DNA of 40,175 nucleotides from Archaeoglobus sp. (GTDB lineage: Archaea; Halobacteriota; Archaeoglobi; Archaeoglobales; Archaeoglobaceae), in contig JACDNU010000020.1 of NCBI GenBank assembly GCA_017656505.1, forward strand, positions 1 to 40,175, read 5' to 3'. Shown here in pieces: positions 33,239-40,175 of the stretch. Position numbers and translations under genes: made by a program. Position 1 is the first letter of the stretch. Every line of letters starts with the position of its first letter. The notes beneath the pieces were generated by a model. The model made no database searches, was not told the DNA's origin, and saw only the letters and a list, made by a program, of their open reading frames with translations.

Positions 33239-34516
33239 ATGGAAGCTGTAATCGTCGGGGCAATCAGAACTCCCGTTGGGAGGTTCGGGGGTTCTTTAAA
33301 GGACGTACAGGCTTATGAACTTGGGGCAATTGCTATCAAAGCCTTGCTGAAAGATCTCGGGCTTAAACCGGTTGTTTCGAAGGAAGATGTCGAGAACTAC
33401 CCATCAAAGCTACCAAAAGGGAGAATAGAGTTGGAAGAGAAGTACTATGACTATGAAGATGGCTTGGAAATTAAGATCGACGAGGTTGTGATGGGAAACG
33501 TTCTGCAAGCAGCGCAGGGACAAAATCCCGCTCGCCAGTCAACGATTCTAGCTGGATTACCCAAAGAAACTCCAGCGATGACGATAAACAAGGTTTGTGC
33601 AAGCGGATTGAAGGCTATAGCAATCGCTGCCTCCTCAATAAAAGCTGGGGATGCCGATGCTATCATTGCAGGAGGGATGGAGAGCATGAGCAACGCTCCA
33701 TACGCCTTAACGAAGGCCAGATGGGGTTACAGGATGTTCAATGGCGAGCTAATCGATATAATGGTTCACGATGGGCTCTGGGAGAAATTCTACGGCTACC
33801 ACATGGGAGTTACCGCTGAAAATATAGCCGAACTCTATGGAATTTCGAGGGAGGATCAGGACAGGCTCGCTTACGAGAGCCACATGAGGGCGATTAAGGC
33901 AATGGACAACGGTATTTTCGCAGAAGAAATAGTTCCCGTTGAAGTCAGGCAGAAGAAGGAAACAATAGTGGTTGACAAGGATGAGCATCCCAGGCGAGAT
34001 ACATCGCTTGAAAAGCTCGCCAAACTTCCGCCGGTCTTCAAAAAGGATGGAACCGTAACGGCTGGAAATGCAAGCGGTGTGAACGATGGAGCTTCAGCCT
34101 TGCTTGTGATGTCCGAAAGGAAAGCTGAGGAGCTTGGCTTGAAACCAATGGTAAGGATCGTGAGCTACGCAGCTGGGGCGATAGACCCAGCCTACATGGG
34201 TCTCGGGCCGATTCCGGCGATAAAGAAGGCCGTTGCGAAGGCTGGATTAAAGCTTGAAGACATCCAGCTCTTCGACATCAACGAGGCTTTTGCCTCCCAG
34301 GCTTTAGCTGTTATACGAGAGCTCGGTCTCGATGAGTCGATCGTTAATATATACGGCAGCGGAATAAGCCTTGGCCATCCAATCGGATGCACAGGGGCGA
34401 GAATAACGACAACCCTCGTAAAGGAGATGGTCAGGAGCAAGATAGAATATGGCCTGGCGGGGCTATGCATAGGCGGCGGAATGGGCTTTGCGATGGTATT
34501 CCAAAGGGTGGACTAG
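33239..34516 (+). CDS. acetyl-CoA C-acetyltransferase / thiolase
   Basis: A 425-residue thiolase. The nucleophile is C120 in NKVCASGLKA; the other catalytic parts are GHPIGCTGAR with its His and Cys region, and CIGGGMG near the end. The N-terminal AIRTPVGRFGG and FDINEAFASQ are typical. Compared with ordinary thiolases the catalytic Cys is about 30 residues later, because of a charged insertion around residues 45-80 (KEDVENYPSK to EEKYYDYEDG). Likely role: beta-oxidation or acetoacetyl-CoA synthesis. A TATA-like ACTTAAAAAATA lies about 26 bases before the ATG (leaderless). Confidence 0.94.
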   Translation: MEAVIVGAIRTPVGRFGGSLKDVQAYELGAIAIKALLKDLGLKPVVSKEDVENYPSKLPKGRIELEEKYYDYEDGLEIKIDEVVMGNVLQAAQGQNPARQSTILAGLPKETPAMTINKVCASGLKAIAIAASSIKAGDADAIIAGGMESMSNAPYALTKARWGYRMFNGELIDIMVHDGLWEKFYGYHMGVTAENIAELYGISREDQDRLAYESHMRAIKAMDNGIFAEEIVPVEVRQKKETIVVDKDEHPRRDTSLEKLAKLPPVFKKDGTVTAGNASGVNDGASALLVMSERKAEELGLKPMVRIVSYAAGAIDPAYMGLGPIPAIKKAVAKAGLKLEDIQLFDINEAFASQALAVIRELGLDESIVNIYGSGISLGHPIGCTGARITTTLVKEMVRSKIEYGLAGLCIGGGMGFAMVFQRVD

Positions 34517-34576
34517 ATTTCTAGATTTTAATTTTTGAAAAATTTATTGAAATTTTATCAAATTTTATAAAATCTG

Positions 34577-35728
34577 CTAACTTTCAGCCTCCCAAGGTGG
34601 AAGGAGCCAGGAAAGAATGTAGAGGATTACGAAAGGAAGTGCCAATATCCCGAGAGCGAGAGTGAGGCTTTCTGCCCCAAAAACAGGCATGGAATAGCTG
34701 CTGAATCCCCTGAGAGTCTTTGAAAGTATCTGCCCGCCTATTACGACGTTCCATCTCATTGCGAAAACGCCTATTAGGGTTAATATCGATGCCAAGGTGA
34801 AGATGGCGGTTTGCATTTTTGGCTTAAACAGTTTTGTCAGAACGATTAGAAGAATCGGAATCAGTGCTCCAGCAACCATCTGAATTCCTACGAAAGTGAG
34901 GAAGAGCTTGTCTACTATCAGTCTGGCTATGAGCTCCGTCCCTTCCTCAGCTGCATAGAAGATATGGGTTAATTCGACAAACTCCAAGCTGAGATCGAGA
35001 ATGTAGCTGTAAAGGAGATAGGATGCAAGCGTGTCAACGCAAGCAGCATCTGGTTTCTTTCCTCTAAGCTTGCTGCCGAAAACGTAGATCATCATCACCA
35101 GAGCTATTCCCGAAACCATCGCGGAAAAGAGAAAGATTATCGGAGTTAGAGGTGAGCTCCACCATGGATTTGCTTTAACGCTTCCAAAAATGAAGCCAAC
35201 ATAGCCGTGCAGAAACGCTGCAGATGGTAAGCCGATAACGGTTATCCAGTAAACGACCTTTTCATCACTTTCCACAGCCTCTTCGCTGACATCTCTGTCC
35301 CCCAAGGTTAGAATTCTGTAAATAAATCCCTTTATGACAGATTGCGAAACCCTAGAGGCCCATGAAACGATATCCTTTCTGTAGTCGTAGTAAATCTCCA
35401 GCAGCAAAACGACGAGCAGATACCATGCATAGATGAAGCCGAAACCGGCCATGGCAGAGGAAGAGTGAGGTGTGAACATTATCTCGAATGCCCTCTCTGG
35501 ATGGCCAAGATGGGCTACCAAGGGCAGGGGGGCGGTGAGCAAGAAAGCTAATGCGGTGAGCAAGGAGAGTCTGTAAACCGGCCTGAGCTTTGCTACGTTG
35601 AAAACTCTTAGCAGTGATGCAACTATGAAAGCTCCCGCAACAAGTCCTGTGATGTAAGGATAGACCGCTATGAGGACACTCCAGTAGATCTCCGCTTCGT
35701 TCGGATAGATAAAGCCCTCAAAATTCAT
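34577..35728 (-). CDS. nrfD: NrfD/PsrC-type quinone-interacting membrane subunit
   Basis: A 383-residue membrane protein with about ten helices, of the NrfD/PsrC/DmsC type that exchanges electrons with menaquinone without a haem of its own. PLPLVAHLGHPERAFEI is the conserved segment near the quinone pocket. A cytoplasmic-looking insertion (about 130-160, ILTLGDRDVSEEAVESDEKV) separates helices. A GAGGTGAAGG Shine-Dalgarno sequence is well placed before the ATG. It is the last gene of the cytochrome operon, 27 bases after the ferredoxin gene. It probably passes electrons between the quinol pool and the ferredoxin subunit. Confidence 0.9.
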   Translation of the reverse strand: MNFEGFIYPNEAEIYWSVLIAVYPYITGLVAGAFIVASLLRVFNVAKLRPVYRLSLLTALAFLLTAPLPLVAHLGHPERAFEIMFTPHSSSAMAGFGFIYAWYLLVVLLLEIYYDYRKDIVSWASRVSQSVIKGFIYRILTLGDRDVSEEAVESDEKVVYWITVIGLPSAAFLHGYVGFIFGSVKANPWWSSPLTPIIFLFSAMVSGIALVMMIYVFGSKLRGKKPDAACVDTLASYLLYSYILDLSLEFVELTHIFYAAEEGTELIARLIVDKLFLTFVGIQMVAGALIPILLIVLTKLFKPKMQTAIFTLASILTLIGVFAMRWNVVIGGQILSKTLRGFSSYSMPVFGAESLTLALGILALPFVILYILSWLLPPWEAES

Positions 35729-35755
35729 CCTTCACCTCTCTTTCATCGTCATCTT

Positions 35756-36526
35756 TCACCTCACATCCGAATCTATGCCGTAGTAAAGCACCTTAGGCTT
35801 CGTGCCCATTTCCGGCTTCAAAGTTCTCAGGCCTTTGAGCTGTTTGATTTTTTGTAGCTTAGTTTTGTATGCCGAATCTTGATCTTCCGAATCCAGAAAG
35901 ATGAACTGTCTCGCCCCCGTTGGACAAACTTTAACGCAAGCCGGCTCTAAGCCCTTTCTGATGCGGTGATAGCACCATGTGCACTTATCAGCAGTCCCGA
36001 CTCTGGATTTTACGGGACCAGAAGAGGGATAGATATATCTTGCACCGTAGGGACAGGCCTGGATGCAGTATCTGCAACCGATACAGTACTTCTCATCGAC
36101 AAGCACAACTCCATCTTCCGTTTTAAATGTAGCCCCAACCGGGCAGACCTGGACACAGGGTGGCTCTTCACACTGGTTACAGAGCTTCGGAACGAAGTAG
36201 CTCTTTTCAATTTCATCCTTTTCAAGAATTTCAGTTATTTCAGTCTCAAATCCGCCAAAGCCTCCGTTTGGAGAGTCAACTTTGAGCTCTCCATCTTTAA
36301 GCCAAGTGTATCTCTCGATCCACGTTCTGAAGTAAATAGGCTCCAGAGGTACATCGTTTTCAATTTTGCAAGCTATCACACACCTCCCGCAGCCGATGCA
36401 TTTGGTAACATCAACGAAGAAAAGGTAGGCCGGTTTAGTCGACTTACTCGATTTAACTTTAAGCTGTAAACCCGCCGCAGCAACTCCAAGGCCAAGGATC
36501 GAGAGTAGAAATTTTCTCCGTTTCAT
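35756..36526 (-). CDS. nrfC: Tat-exported four-cluster ferredoxin (NrfC/DmsB type)
   Basis: A 256-residue iron-sulfur protein with 16 Cys in four groups: CIGCGRCVIAC, CNQCEEPPCVQVC, CIGCRYCIQAC, and CTWC with a later CVKVC; four [4Fe-4S] clusters are expected. The N-terminus KRRKFLLSILGLGVAAAG resembles a twin-arginine signal, so the mature protein should face outside the membrane. It would link NrfD to the cytochromes. The ATG overlaps the tetraheme stop codon by one base (TGATG), with a GGAGGA site before it. Confidence 0.92.
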   Translation of the reverse strand: MKRRKFLLSILGLGVAAAGLQLKVKSSKSTKPAYLFFVDVTKCIGCGRCVIACKIENDVPLEPIYFRTWIERYTWLKDGELKVDSPNGGFGGFETEITEILEKDEIEKSYFVPKLCNQCEEPPCVQVCPVGATFKTEDGVVLVDEKYCIGCRYCIQACPYGARYIYPSSGPVKSRVGTADKCTWCYHRIRKGLEPACVKVCPTGARQFIFLDSEDQDSAYKTKLQKIKQLKGLRTLKPEMGTKPKVLYYGIDSDVR

Positions 36527-36993
36527 CAGGATTCTCCTCCCACCGGGTTATGGGGATTGTGGCATCTCAAACAATCCCAGTACTTGTTATGCTCAACGGA
36601 AACTTGCGGAAAAGACTCTGGCTTGCTAACGCTCACACCATGGCAGCTGAGACAGAATTCTATGCTCGAATTAAACGCTTTTAAACTTAAAAATTCGTCG
36701 TATGCGGTCTCTTCAGGATTCTCTGCATGCGATTTTAACAGGCCATGGCAACTCTCGCAGCTTATGTTTCTGTGTTCTCCAACACTCCACTCCGCAAACT
36801 CATTTCCATGGCAGTTGAAGCATCTATACTCTTCCCCAATTTTTGTTTCTAAGCCCGCAATTTCCTCGACCGAAGCGTTTCTATACCATCCTACCTCACC
36901 AAAAGTAGGGGGAACTAGGACTGCCCTTAAAGCAAAAAAGATGATGACCCCTGCGAAATAAAGTATCAGTATTCTCGTGCTGACTTTTCTCAT
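36526..36993 (-). CDS. membrane-anchored tetraheme cytochrome c
   Basis: A 155-residue cytochrome with an uncleaved-looking N-terminal helix (ILILYFAGVIIFFALRAVLV) and four CxxCH haem motifs: CFNCH, CESCH, CLSCH and CLRCH. Extra His residues (for example GEHRNI, LLKSHAEN and SVEHNKY) are candidates for sixth ligands. It probably shuttles electrons between the ferredoxin/NrfD part and the octaheme protein. It starts 19 bases after the octaheme stop codon. I cannot match it to a single named subfamily. Confidence 0.9.
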   Translation of the reverse strand: MRKVSTRILILYFAGVIIFFALRAVLVPPTFGEVGWYRNASVEEIAGLETKIGEEYRCFNCHGNEFAEWSVGEHRNISCESCHGLLKSHAENPEETAYDEFLSLKAFNSSIEFCLSCHGVSVSKPESFPQVSVEHNKYWDCLRCHNPHNPVGGES

Positions 36994-37012
36994 ACCGATC
37001 TCAGGCTAACAA

Positions 37013-38533
37013 CTATTTCAAGAATCTCACCGTAGCAATGGCAGCGGCGACTACTCCGATCAGACCTCCCCAAACAATTTTGAGATTTGTGTTATCCTCT
37101 GGCTGCTTAGGTTGCTCCGGTTGCGTAGCTTGCGGAGCACCGGTCTGGAGGCTCTGGGTAGAAGAAGTTAGAGTTGCTTTTTCACCCCTGATCTTTTTCT
37201 GCGTCTCGTACCAGTCGATCATCCTTCCAAGCTTGTCGAAAACGGTGTCAACAGCTCCATTCCAGTGTGTGTAGTCGGGCCCCATCATCGAGGCTCCCAT
37301 CCTCCATCTCCTTCCGTCGTGATGCCATACATAATACCACATGAACTCCGGAAACTCATCTATGGGATTCGATTTATCGATCAAACCTTCGTCGTACATC
37401 TTGTTAAGCAAAGCTAGGGTGTACTTAGCGGTTATATTATAATCCTCTAGCACCATTTCGTATTTCTTGAAGTAGTTTTCAACCCACTCTGGACTGTGAC
37501 ATTGCATGCAGACTTTTTCCATTCTCTCCCTGTTCTCCTCTCCCAGTTCCTTATCCGGCTTAAATCCGCCTGCCGCTAGGTTGGAGTTCGAGCTCTGATA
37601 CATTATGAACTTCGCTTGGATTTCCCATTTAAGCCTCGATCCAACGTCATGTGTCCCTGAAACAATTACCTTACCACTCGGATTGGCAATCTCACTCATA
37701 TGGCATGCAGCACATGTAGGGGCTGAGAAATCAGCGCCGGCTTTCCAAGGCATAGCTGTCCAATTCCAGTTCTCCTCATCTGCTTCATATCTGGCTCCAT
37801 GGTGGCTTTGCTCGTAGATCTCTATCTGTGGGTGATCGGGCCCGAGGTGGCACTTACCACACGTTTCTGGTTTTCTAGCTTCTTTTATGCTAAACTGATG
37901 AGCTGTATGGCACGAGCTGCACGCCCCAATACTTCCATCTGGGTTTATTCTCCCTACTCCTATGTTCGGCCATCCCACAAGCTCTCCATTCTCGGCATAA
38001 ACGTAGCTGCCATGACATTCAAGACAGCCCAGAAGCTGGTTTGCATGCATGAATTCCGGCACATCGTTTATTCCTGTTTTTTCAAGCACACCGCTTGCGG
38101 GATAGAGAGGAGTTACGAGATCCCTTATGAATTCTTCAGGCGGGTTCTGTCTTGCTGTGTCCGAATCGAGGGGGTTCAAGCCCTTACCAACCATAGCCTT
38201 ATACCACGTTTTCAGTGGCCCGTTTATCGAAGCGTATGCGTGTTTGCTCTTTGAGTTTGCAAGATACTCCTCTTCATGGCACATTGCACATTTTTTGGGA
38301 GAGACTACAGGTGTTATCCAGTATCCATGATGCTCCTCCGCGTAATCGCCTTCTTTTACCTGATGACACACGTAACAGTTAACTCCAACCTCGAAATGCT
38401 TGCTCCTTTTCCAATCCTCAACTATGGAGGGTGTCTGAGAACTATGACATGCGACGCAGAGCTCTTCAGATAAGACTGGGAATGAGAGAAGGCTAAGCAA
38501 GGATATCAGAAATACCACTTTCAGATATTTCAT
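37013..38533 (-). CDS. octaheme cytochrome c of the hydroxylamine-oxidoreductase-like family
   Basis: A 506-residue secreted multihaem protein with eight CxxCH motifs (CVACH, CYVCH, CAMCH, CLECH, CSSCH, CGKCH, CAACH, CMQCH). It has a signal peptide (VVFLISLLSLLSFPVLS), a Gln/Pro/Thr-rich linker and a C-terminal anchor helix (IVWGGLIGVVAAAIATV). Haem number, an early SKHFEVGVNCYVCHQ and a late GPDYTHW segment recall the HAO-like octaheme family, which includes hydroxylamine/hydrazine oxidases and nitrite or hydroxylamine reductases. Direction and substrate are unknown. I chose the ATG at 38533; an upstream frame to 38578 would place 15 residues before the signal, and a TATA box (about 38563) lies 30 bases before this ATG. 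Confidence 0.88.
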   Translation of the reverse strand: MKYLKVVFLISLLSLLSFPVLSEELCVACHSSQTPSIVEDWKRSKHFEVGVNCYVCHQVKEGDYAEEHHGYWITPVVSPKKCAMCHEEEYLANSKSKHAYASINGPLKTWYKAMVGKGLNPLDSDTARQNPPEEFIRDLVTPLYPASGVLEKTGINDVPEFMHANQLLGCLECHGSYVYAENGELVGWPNIGVGRINPDGSIGACSSCHTAHQFSIKEARKPETCGKCHLGPDHPQIEIYEQSHHGARYEADEENWNWTAMPWKAGADFSAPTCAACHMSEIANPSGKVIVSGTHDVGSRLKWEIQAKFIMYQSSNSNLAAGGFKPDKELGEENRERMEKVCMQCHSPEWVENYFKKYEMVLEDYNITAKYTLALLNKMYDEGLIDKSNPIDEFPEFMWYYVWHHDGRRWRMGASMMGPDYTHWNGAVDTVFDKLGRMIDWYETQKKIRGEKATLTSSTQSLQTGAPQATQPEQPKQPEDNTNLKIVWGGLIGVVAAAIATVRFLK

Positions 38534-38617
38534 ATAAAGGAATTGAGAGACCCCATACTTAAAATTGAATACGAACATTTCCGAAATTATTAAAATGTTT
38601 AAATATGACTAAATTCA

Positions 38618-39172
38618 ATGTCCTCCATGTTTAAGGTTAAGCTGGAGACGTCATCAAAAGACTGTAAGTTACTCAAAATATTTCCCCAAGCAATACTAAA
38701 GCACCGCCAGATATGCAAAGGAGTTAGAGGTGTGAAAGTAGTTGTAAGCGTGAAAACCCCCAATGGCGAGAAGATAGAAGTAATAGATGAACATCCCTGT
38801 GAGATTGCAATGTGCATTCTAAATAGCGGGGCCATAGTAACATCTTCCGAGGTTTTTGGAGATAGAACCTCATGGACAGCGATATGCAGCAACTACGAGA
38901 TTTTCAAAGAAATCATGAGTGGTCTAGAAAGATTGAACATCGATTTCGAGGTGATTTACAAAGCAACCCTTGCCGAAAAAGAAGAGAGAGACGAGATAAC
39001 CCACAATGAATACAGACTGTTGAAGCTCGCTTATGAAAGAGGTTTTTTTGATTCTCCAAAAAGAATAAAGTTAGATGAACTAGCAAAATTAGAGGGTATT
39101 TCAAAATCTACTGCCTCAGATACCCTCAGAAGAGCTTTGAAAAAAGTATTGTCGAGATTTTTTGAGTTCTGA
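38618..39172 (+). CDS. Bat-type HTH regulator (HTH_10)
   Basis: A 184-residue protein whose C-terminal 60 residues match the bacterio-opsin activator HTH (HTH_10): LTHNEYRLL-like THNEYRLLKLAYERGFFDSPKRI, then LDELAKLEGISKSTASDTLRRALKKVL. The N-terminal part (1-120) is a putative sensor with several Cys and no recognised ligand domain. It is divergent from the octaheme operon with about 84 bases between starts, so it probably regulates it. Start is ATG 38618 or 38627; TATA-like runs at about 38588-38597 and 38597-38606 fit leaderless starts at the first and second ATG. Confidence 0.87.
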   Translation: MSSMFKVKLETSSKDCKLLKIFPQAILKHRQICKGVRGVKVVVSVKTPNGEKIEVIDEHPCEIAMCILNSGAIVTSSEVFGDRTSWTAICSNYEIFKEIMSGLERLNIDFEVIYKATLAEKEERDEITHNEYRLLKLAYERGFFDSPKRIKLDELAKLEGISKSTASDTLRRALKKVLSRFFEF

Positions 39173-39204
39173 GAATAGATAATACACTCTTCTCTTTGTA
39201 GAGA

Positions 39205-39330
39205 CTTAAAAACGACAGGTGGATCTGAGCCTCGGGTTCTGGCTTGCCCCTCTGCTTCGTTTGATGTGATCGCCCGAAGCTTTGGGGTTTGCCTTTCCCC
39301 GAAGCTTGCCCTCCACCTGCAACTCTCTTT
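39205..39330. ncRNA. candidate structured RNA of unknown class
   Basis: A closing stem CAGGTGGA (39216-39223) pairs exactly with TCCACCTG (39312-39319). Inside lie a 5-bp hairpin (39227-39231 with 39241-39245) and an 11-bp hairpin (39277-39287 with 39297-39307), each with a 9-base loop. The whole is much more GC-rich than its flanks. Plus-strand transcription turns one position in each inner stem into a G:U pair, where the minus strand has C-A; this favours the plus strand. But the minus strand has a better TATA box (about 39343-39352) and a T5 end after the stem. Not a typical C/D or H/ACA RNA. Confidence 0.5.
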
Positions 39331-39603
39331 TATCACTAATAATACTTAAAGTTTTTGGCGAGTTGAAAGGAATTTATTGGAGAGATAGCTTAATTTGATT
39401 ATTTAATATCCCTTTCTTAAATTCAAATTTATTTTGAGAGATTATCTCTTGCTTACGACCAAAACCAACTTCAGTTGATAGCTATAAAATTATTTACATC
39501 TCACATCAAATACCCAGGTATGTCAAAAACCTTAAATATCACACCCTGTCAAGAAAATAAACGCCTTGCATACACTCAAGAAAGCTTAAAATCCTTAGCA
39601 AAA

Positions 39604-39614
39604 GGCTTATAAAT
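39604..39614 (+). promoter_or_regulatory. probable rRNA operon promoter
   Basis: GCTTATAAATC is a strong archaeal TATA box that would start transcription near 39635. A second candidate, CCTTAAATATC at 39530-39540, would start near 39562. Multiple promoters are common for archaeal rRNA operons. The spacing argument is all I can offer. Confidence 0.55.
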
Positions 39615-39658
39615 CACAAAGACTAAAAGGACATTTACCAAAAAAACATTGGTTATGA

Positions 39659-39760
39659 ACCGCAGAACCGGCAAGTGCCCGGATTGAGGCGCAAGCCATA
39701 GATGAAGGGCGGAGTTCCCCTCTGCGGTAAAAAAATGAGGACCGCAACTCTTTGCGGTCT
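39659..39760 (+). other. structured 16S leader with mutually exclusive stems
   Basis: ACCGCAGA (39659-39666) pairs with TCTGCGGT (39721-39728), enclosing GGCGCAAGCC and other small stems. GGACCGCAA (39739-39747) pairs with TTGCGGTCT (39752-39760). Because ACCGCA and TGCGGT recur, the middle two segments can also pair (39723-39728 with 39741-39746), excluding both outer stems. Processing, assembly or attenuation roles are possible. Confidence 0.5.
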
Positions 39761-39823
39761 GAGGTGGGCTTGAGTAGGATTGATCCGGTGGGCGAGAGGC
39801 GTATTCATCGCATCTCCCCCGCA

Positions 39824-40175
39824 ATTCTGGTTGATCCTGCCAGAGGCCGCTGCTATCTGGCTGGGACTAAGCCATGCTAGTCCAGGGGTCAATTCTCCCT
39901 CGGGAGAATTGGCACCGGCGGACGGCTCAGTAACACGTGGACAACCTACCCTCGGGTGGGGGATAACCCCGGGAAACTGGGGCTAATACCCCATAGGCCA
40001 TGGAGACTGGAATGTCCCATGGCTGAAAGCTTCGGCGCCCGAGGATGGGTCTGCGGCGGATTAGGTAGTTGGTGGGGTAACGGCCCACCAAGCCTAAGAT
40101 CCGTACGGGCCATGGGAGTGGGAGCCCGGAGATGGACCCTGAGACAAGGGTCCAGGCCCTACGGGGCGCAGCAGG
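39824..40175 (+). rRNA. rrs: 16S ribosomal RNA, 5' part (cut by window end)
   Basis: The 5' end begins ATTCTGGTTGATCCTGCCAG, the standard archaeal 16S start, and continues through the conserved GGCGGACGGCTCAGTAACA and GATTAGGTAGTTGGTGGGGT regions to ACGGGGCGCAGCAGG at the window edge. Only about 350 of roughly 1500 bases are present. From memory it is close to Archaeoglobus-type 16S, with a different variable hairpin around 39890-39915. It is the first gene of the rRNA operon; the 23S part lies outside. Confidence 0.97.

Larger units (their letters stand above)
39173..39823. other. 650-base gap: candidate RNA, rRNA promoters and 16S leader
   Basis: There is no supported protein gene here. 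In order it holds a candidate structured RNA (about 39205-39330), an AT-rich stretch with several TATA-like boxes (near 39396, 39534 and 39609), and the transcribed 16S leader with two strong hairpin systems. The listed features give details. Confidence 0.7.

Noticed and set aside
39205-39330. Box C/D or H/ACA guide RNA
   Set aside because: No good C box (only a weak TTGATGT) with matching D box in the right order, and no ACA after the stem.
39659-39728. tRNA-like cloverleaf in the 16S leader
   Set aside because: The outline has an 8-bp closing stem and three small arms, but no T-loop TTCRANY consensus, no CCA-type end and no proper anticodon stem.
39576-39986. Open frames over the 16S leader and 16S rRNA
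   Set aside because: They overlap rRNA sequence recognised by conserved 16S motifs.

Overview
The window is archaeal and most probably from Archaeoglobales (Archaeoglobus/Geoglobus/Ferroglobus group). Evidence: the 16S rRNA 5' end at the right edge is archaeal; there is a DNA polymerase D large subunit, an archaeal-type SRP RNA, archaeal riboflavin synthase and FAD synthetase, TATA-box promoters with many apparently leaderless genes, and an archaeal thiolase. The JAMM protein closely resembles, from memory, the Archaeoglobus fulgidus JAMM protease. A (hyper)thermophilic life is inferred from the very GC-rich structural RNAs against an AT-rich genome, and from the tungsten-type aldehyde oxidoreductase. 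Genus cannot be fixed without a 16S search.

Layout. 0-10.4 kb: polC (PolD large subunit), a metallo-beta-lactamase-fold hydrolase divergent from a TatD-like hydrolase, a SpoVG homologue, an EamA transporter, SRP RNA, a small winged-helix protein, a radical SAM/TRAM protein, adenylate kinase, an alpha/beta hydrolase and a HTH regulator. 10.4-12.8 kb: an accessory patch with an AT-rich gap, a CAT-anticodon tRNA, a zinc-ribbon gene with an in-frame amber codon, and two toxin-antitoxin modules (HicBA, TumE/TumA). 12.9-16.2 kb: an ABC exporter operon with an extracytoplasmic CARDB-like protein. 16.3-18.8 kb: a multi-pass membrane protein plus winged-helix partner, an unknown protein, and a frameshifted Lrp-TRASH metal regulator. 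19-25.1 kb: flavin genes (ribC, ribL), a class V aminotransferase, a frameshifted monooxygenase-like gene, JAMM protease plus aldehyde:ferredoxin oxidoreductase, and a remarkable tandem thymidylate-synthase-fold protein. 25.3-34.5 kb: PhoU-like regulator, Nip7 homologue, TsaC/Sua5, an ACT regulator, TrkA/TrkH potassium uptake, TatC and thiolase. 34.5-39.2 kb: a respiratory operon (octaheme HAO-like cytochrome, tetraheme cytochrome, Tat-exported four-cluster ferredoxin, NrfD-like membrane protein) with a divergent Bat-type HTH regulator. 39.2-40.2 kb: a candidate structured RNA, the rRNA promoter and leader, and the start of 16S rRNA.

How parts work together. The cytochrome operon looks like a quinol-linked electron conduit; its ferredoxin carries a twin-arginine signal and tatC lies 3.4 kb upstream. 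ribC and ribL both serve flavin synthesis. AOR and the JAMM protease are adjacent and co-directional, which fits a link between tungstopterin supply and removal of ubiquitin-like/MoaD-like proteins. The strongest candidates for something undescribed are the duplicated thymidylate-synthase-fold protein, the octaheme respiratory module, the structured RNA before the rRNA operon, and the four-segment fold in the 16S leader. Three probable frameshifts and one in-frame stop occur between 10.9 and 29.4 kb; raw-read checking would tell decay from assembly error. All identifications rest on motif reading; no database search was run.
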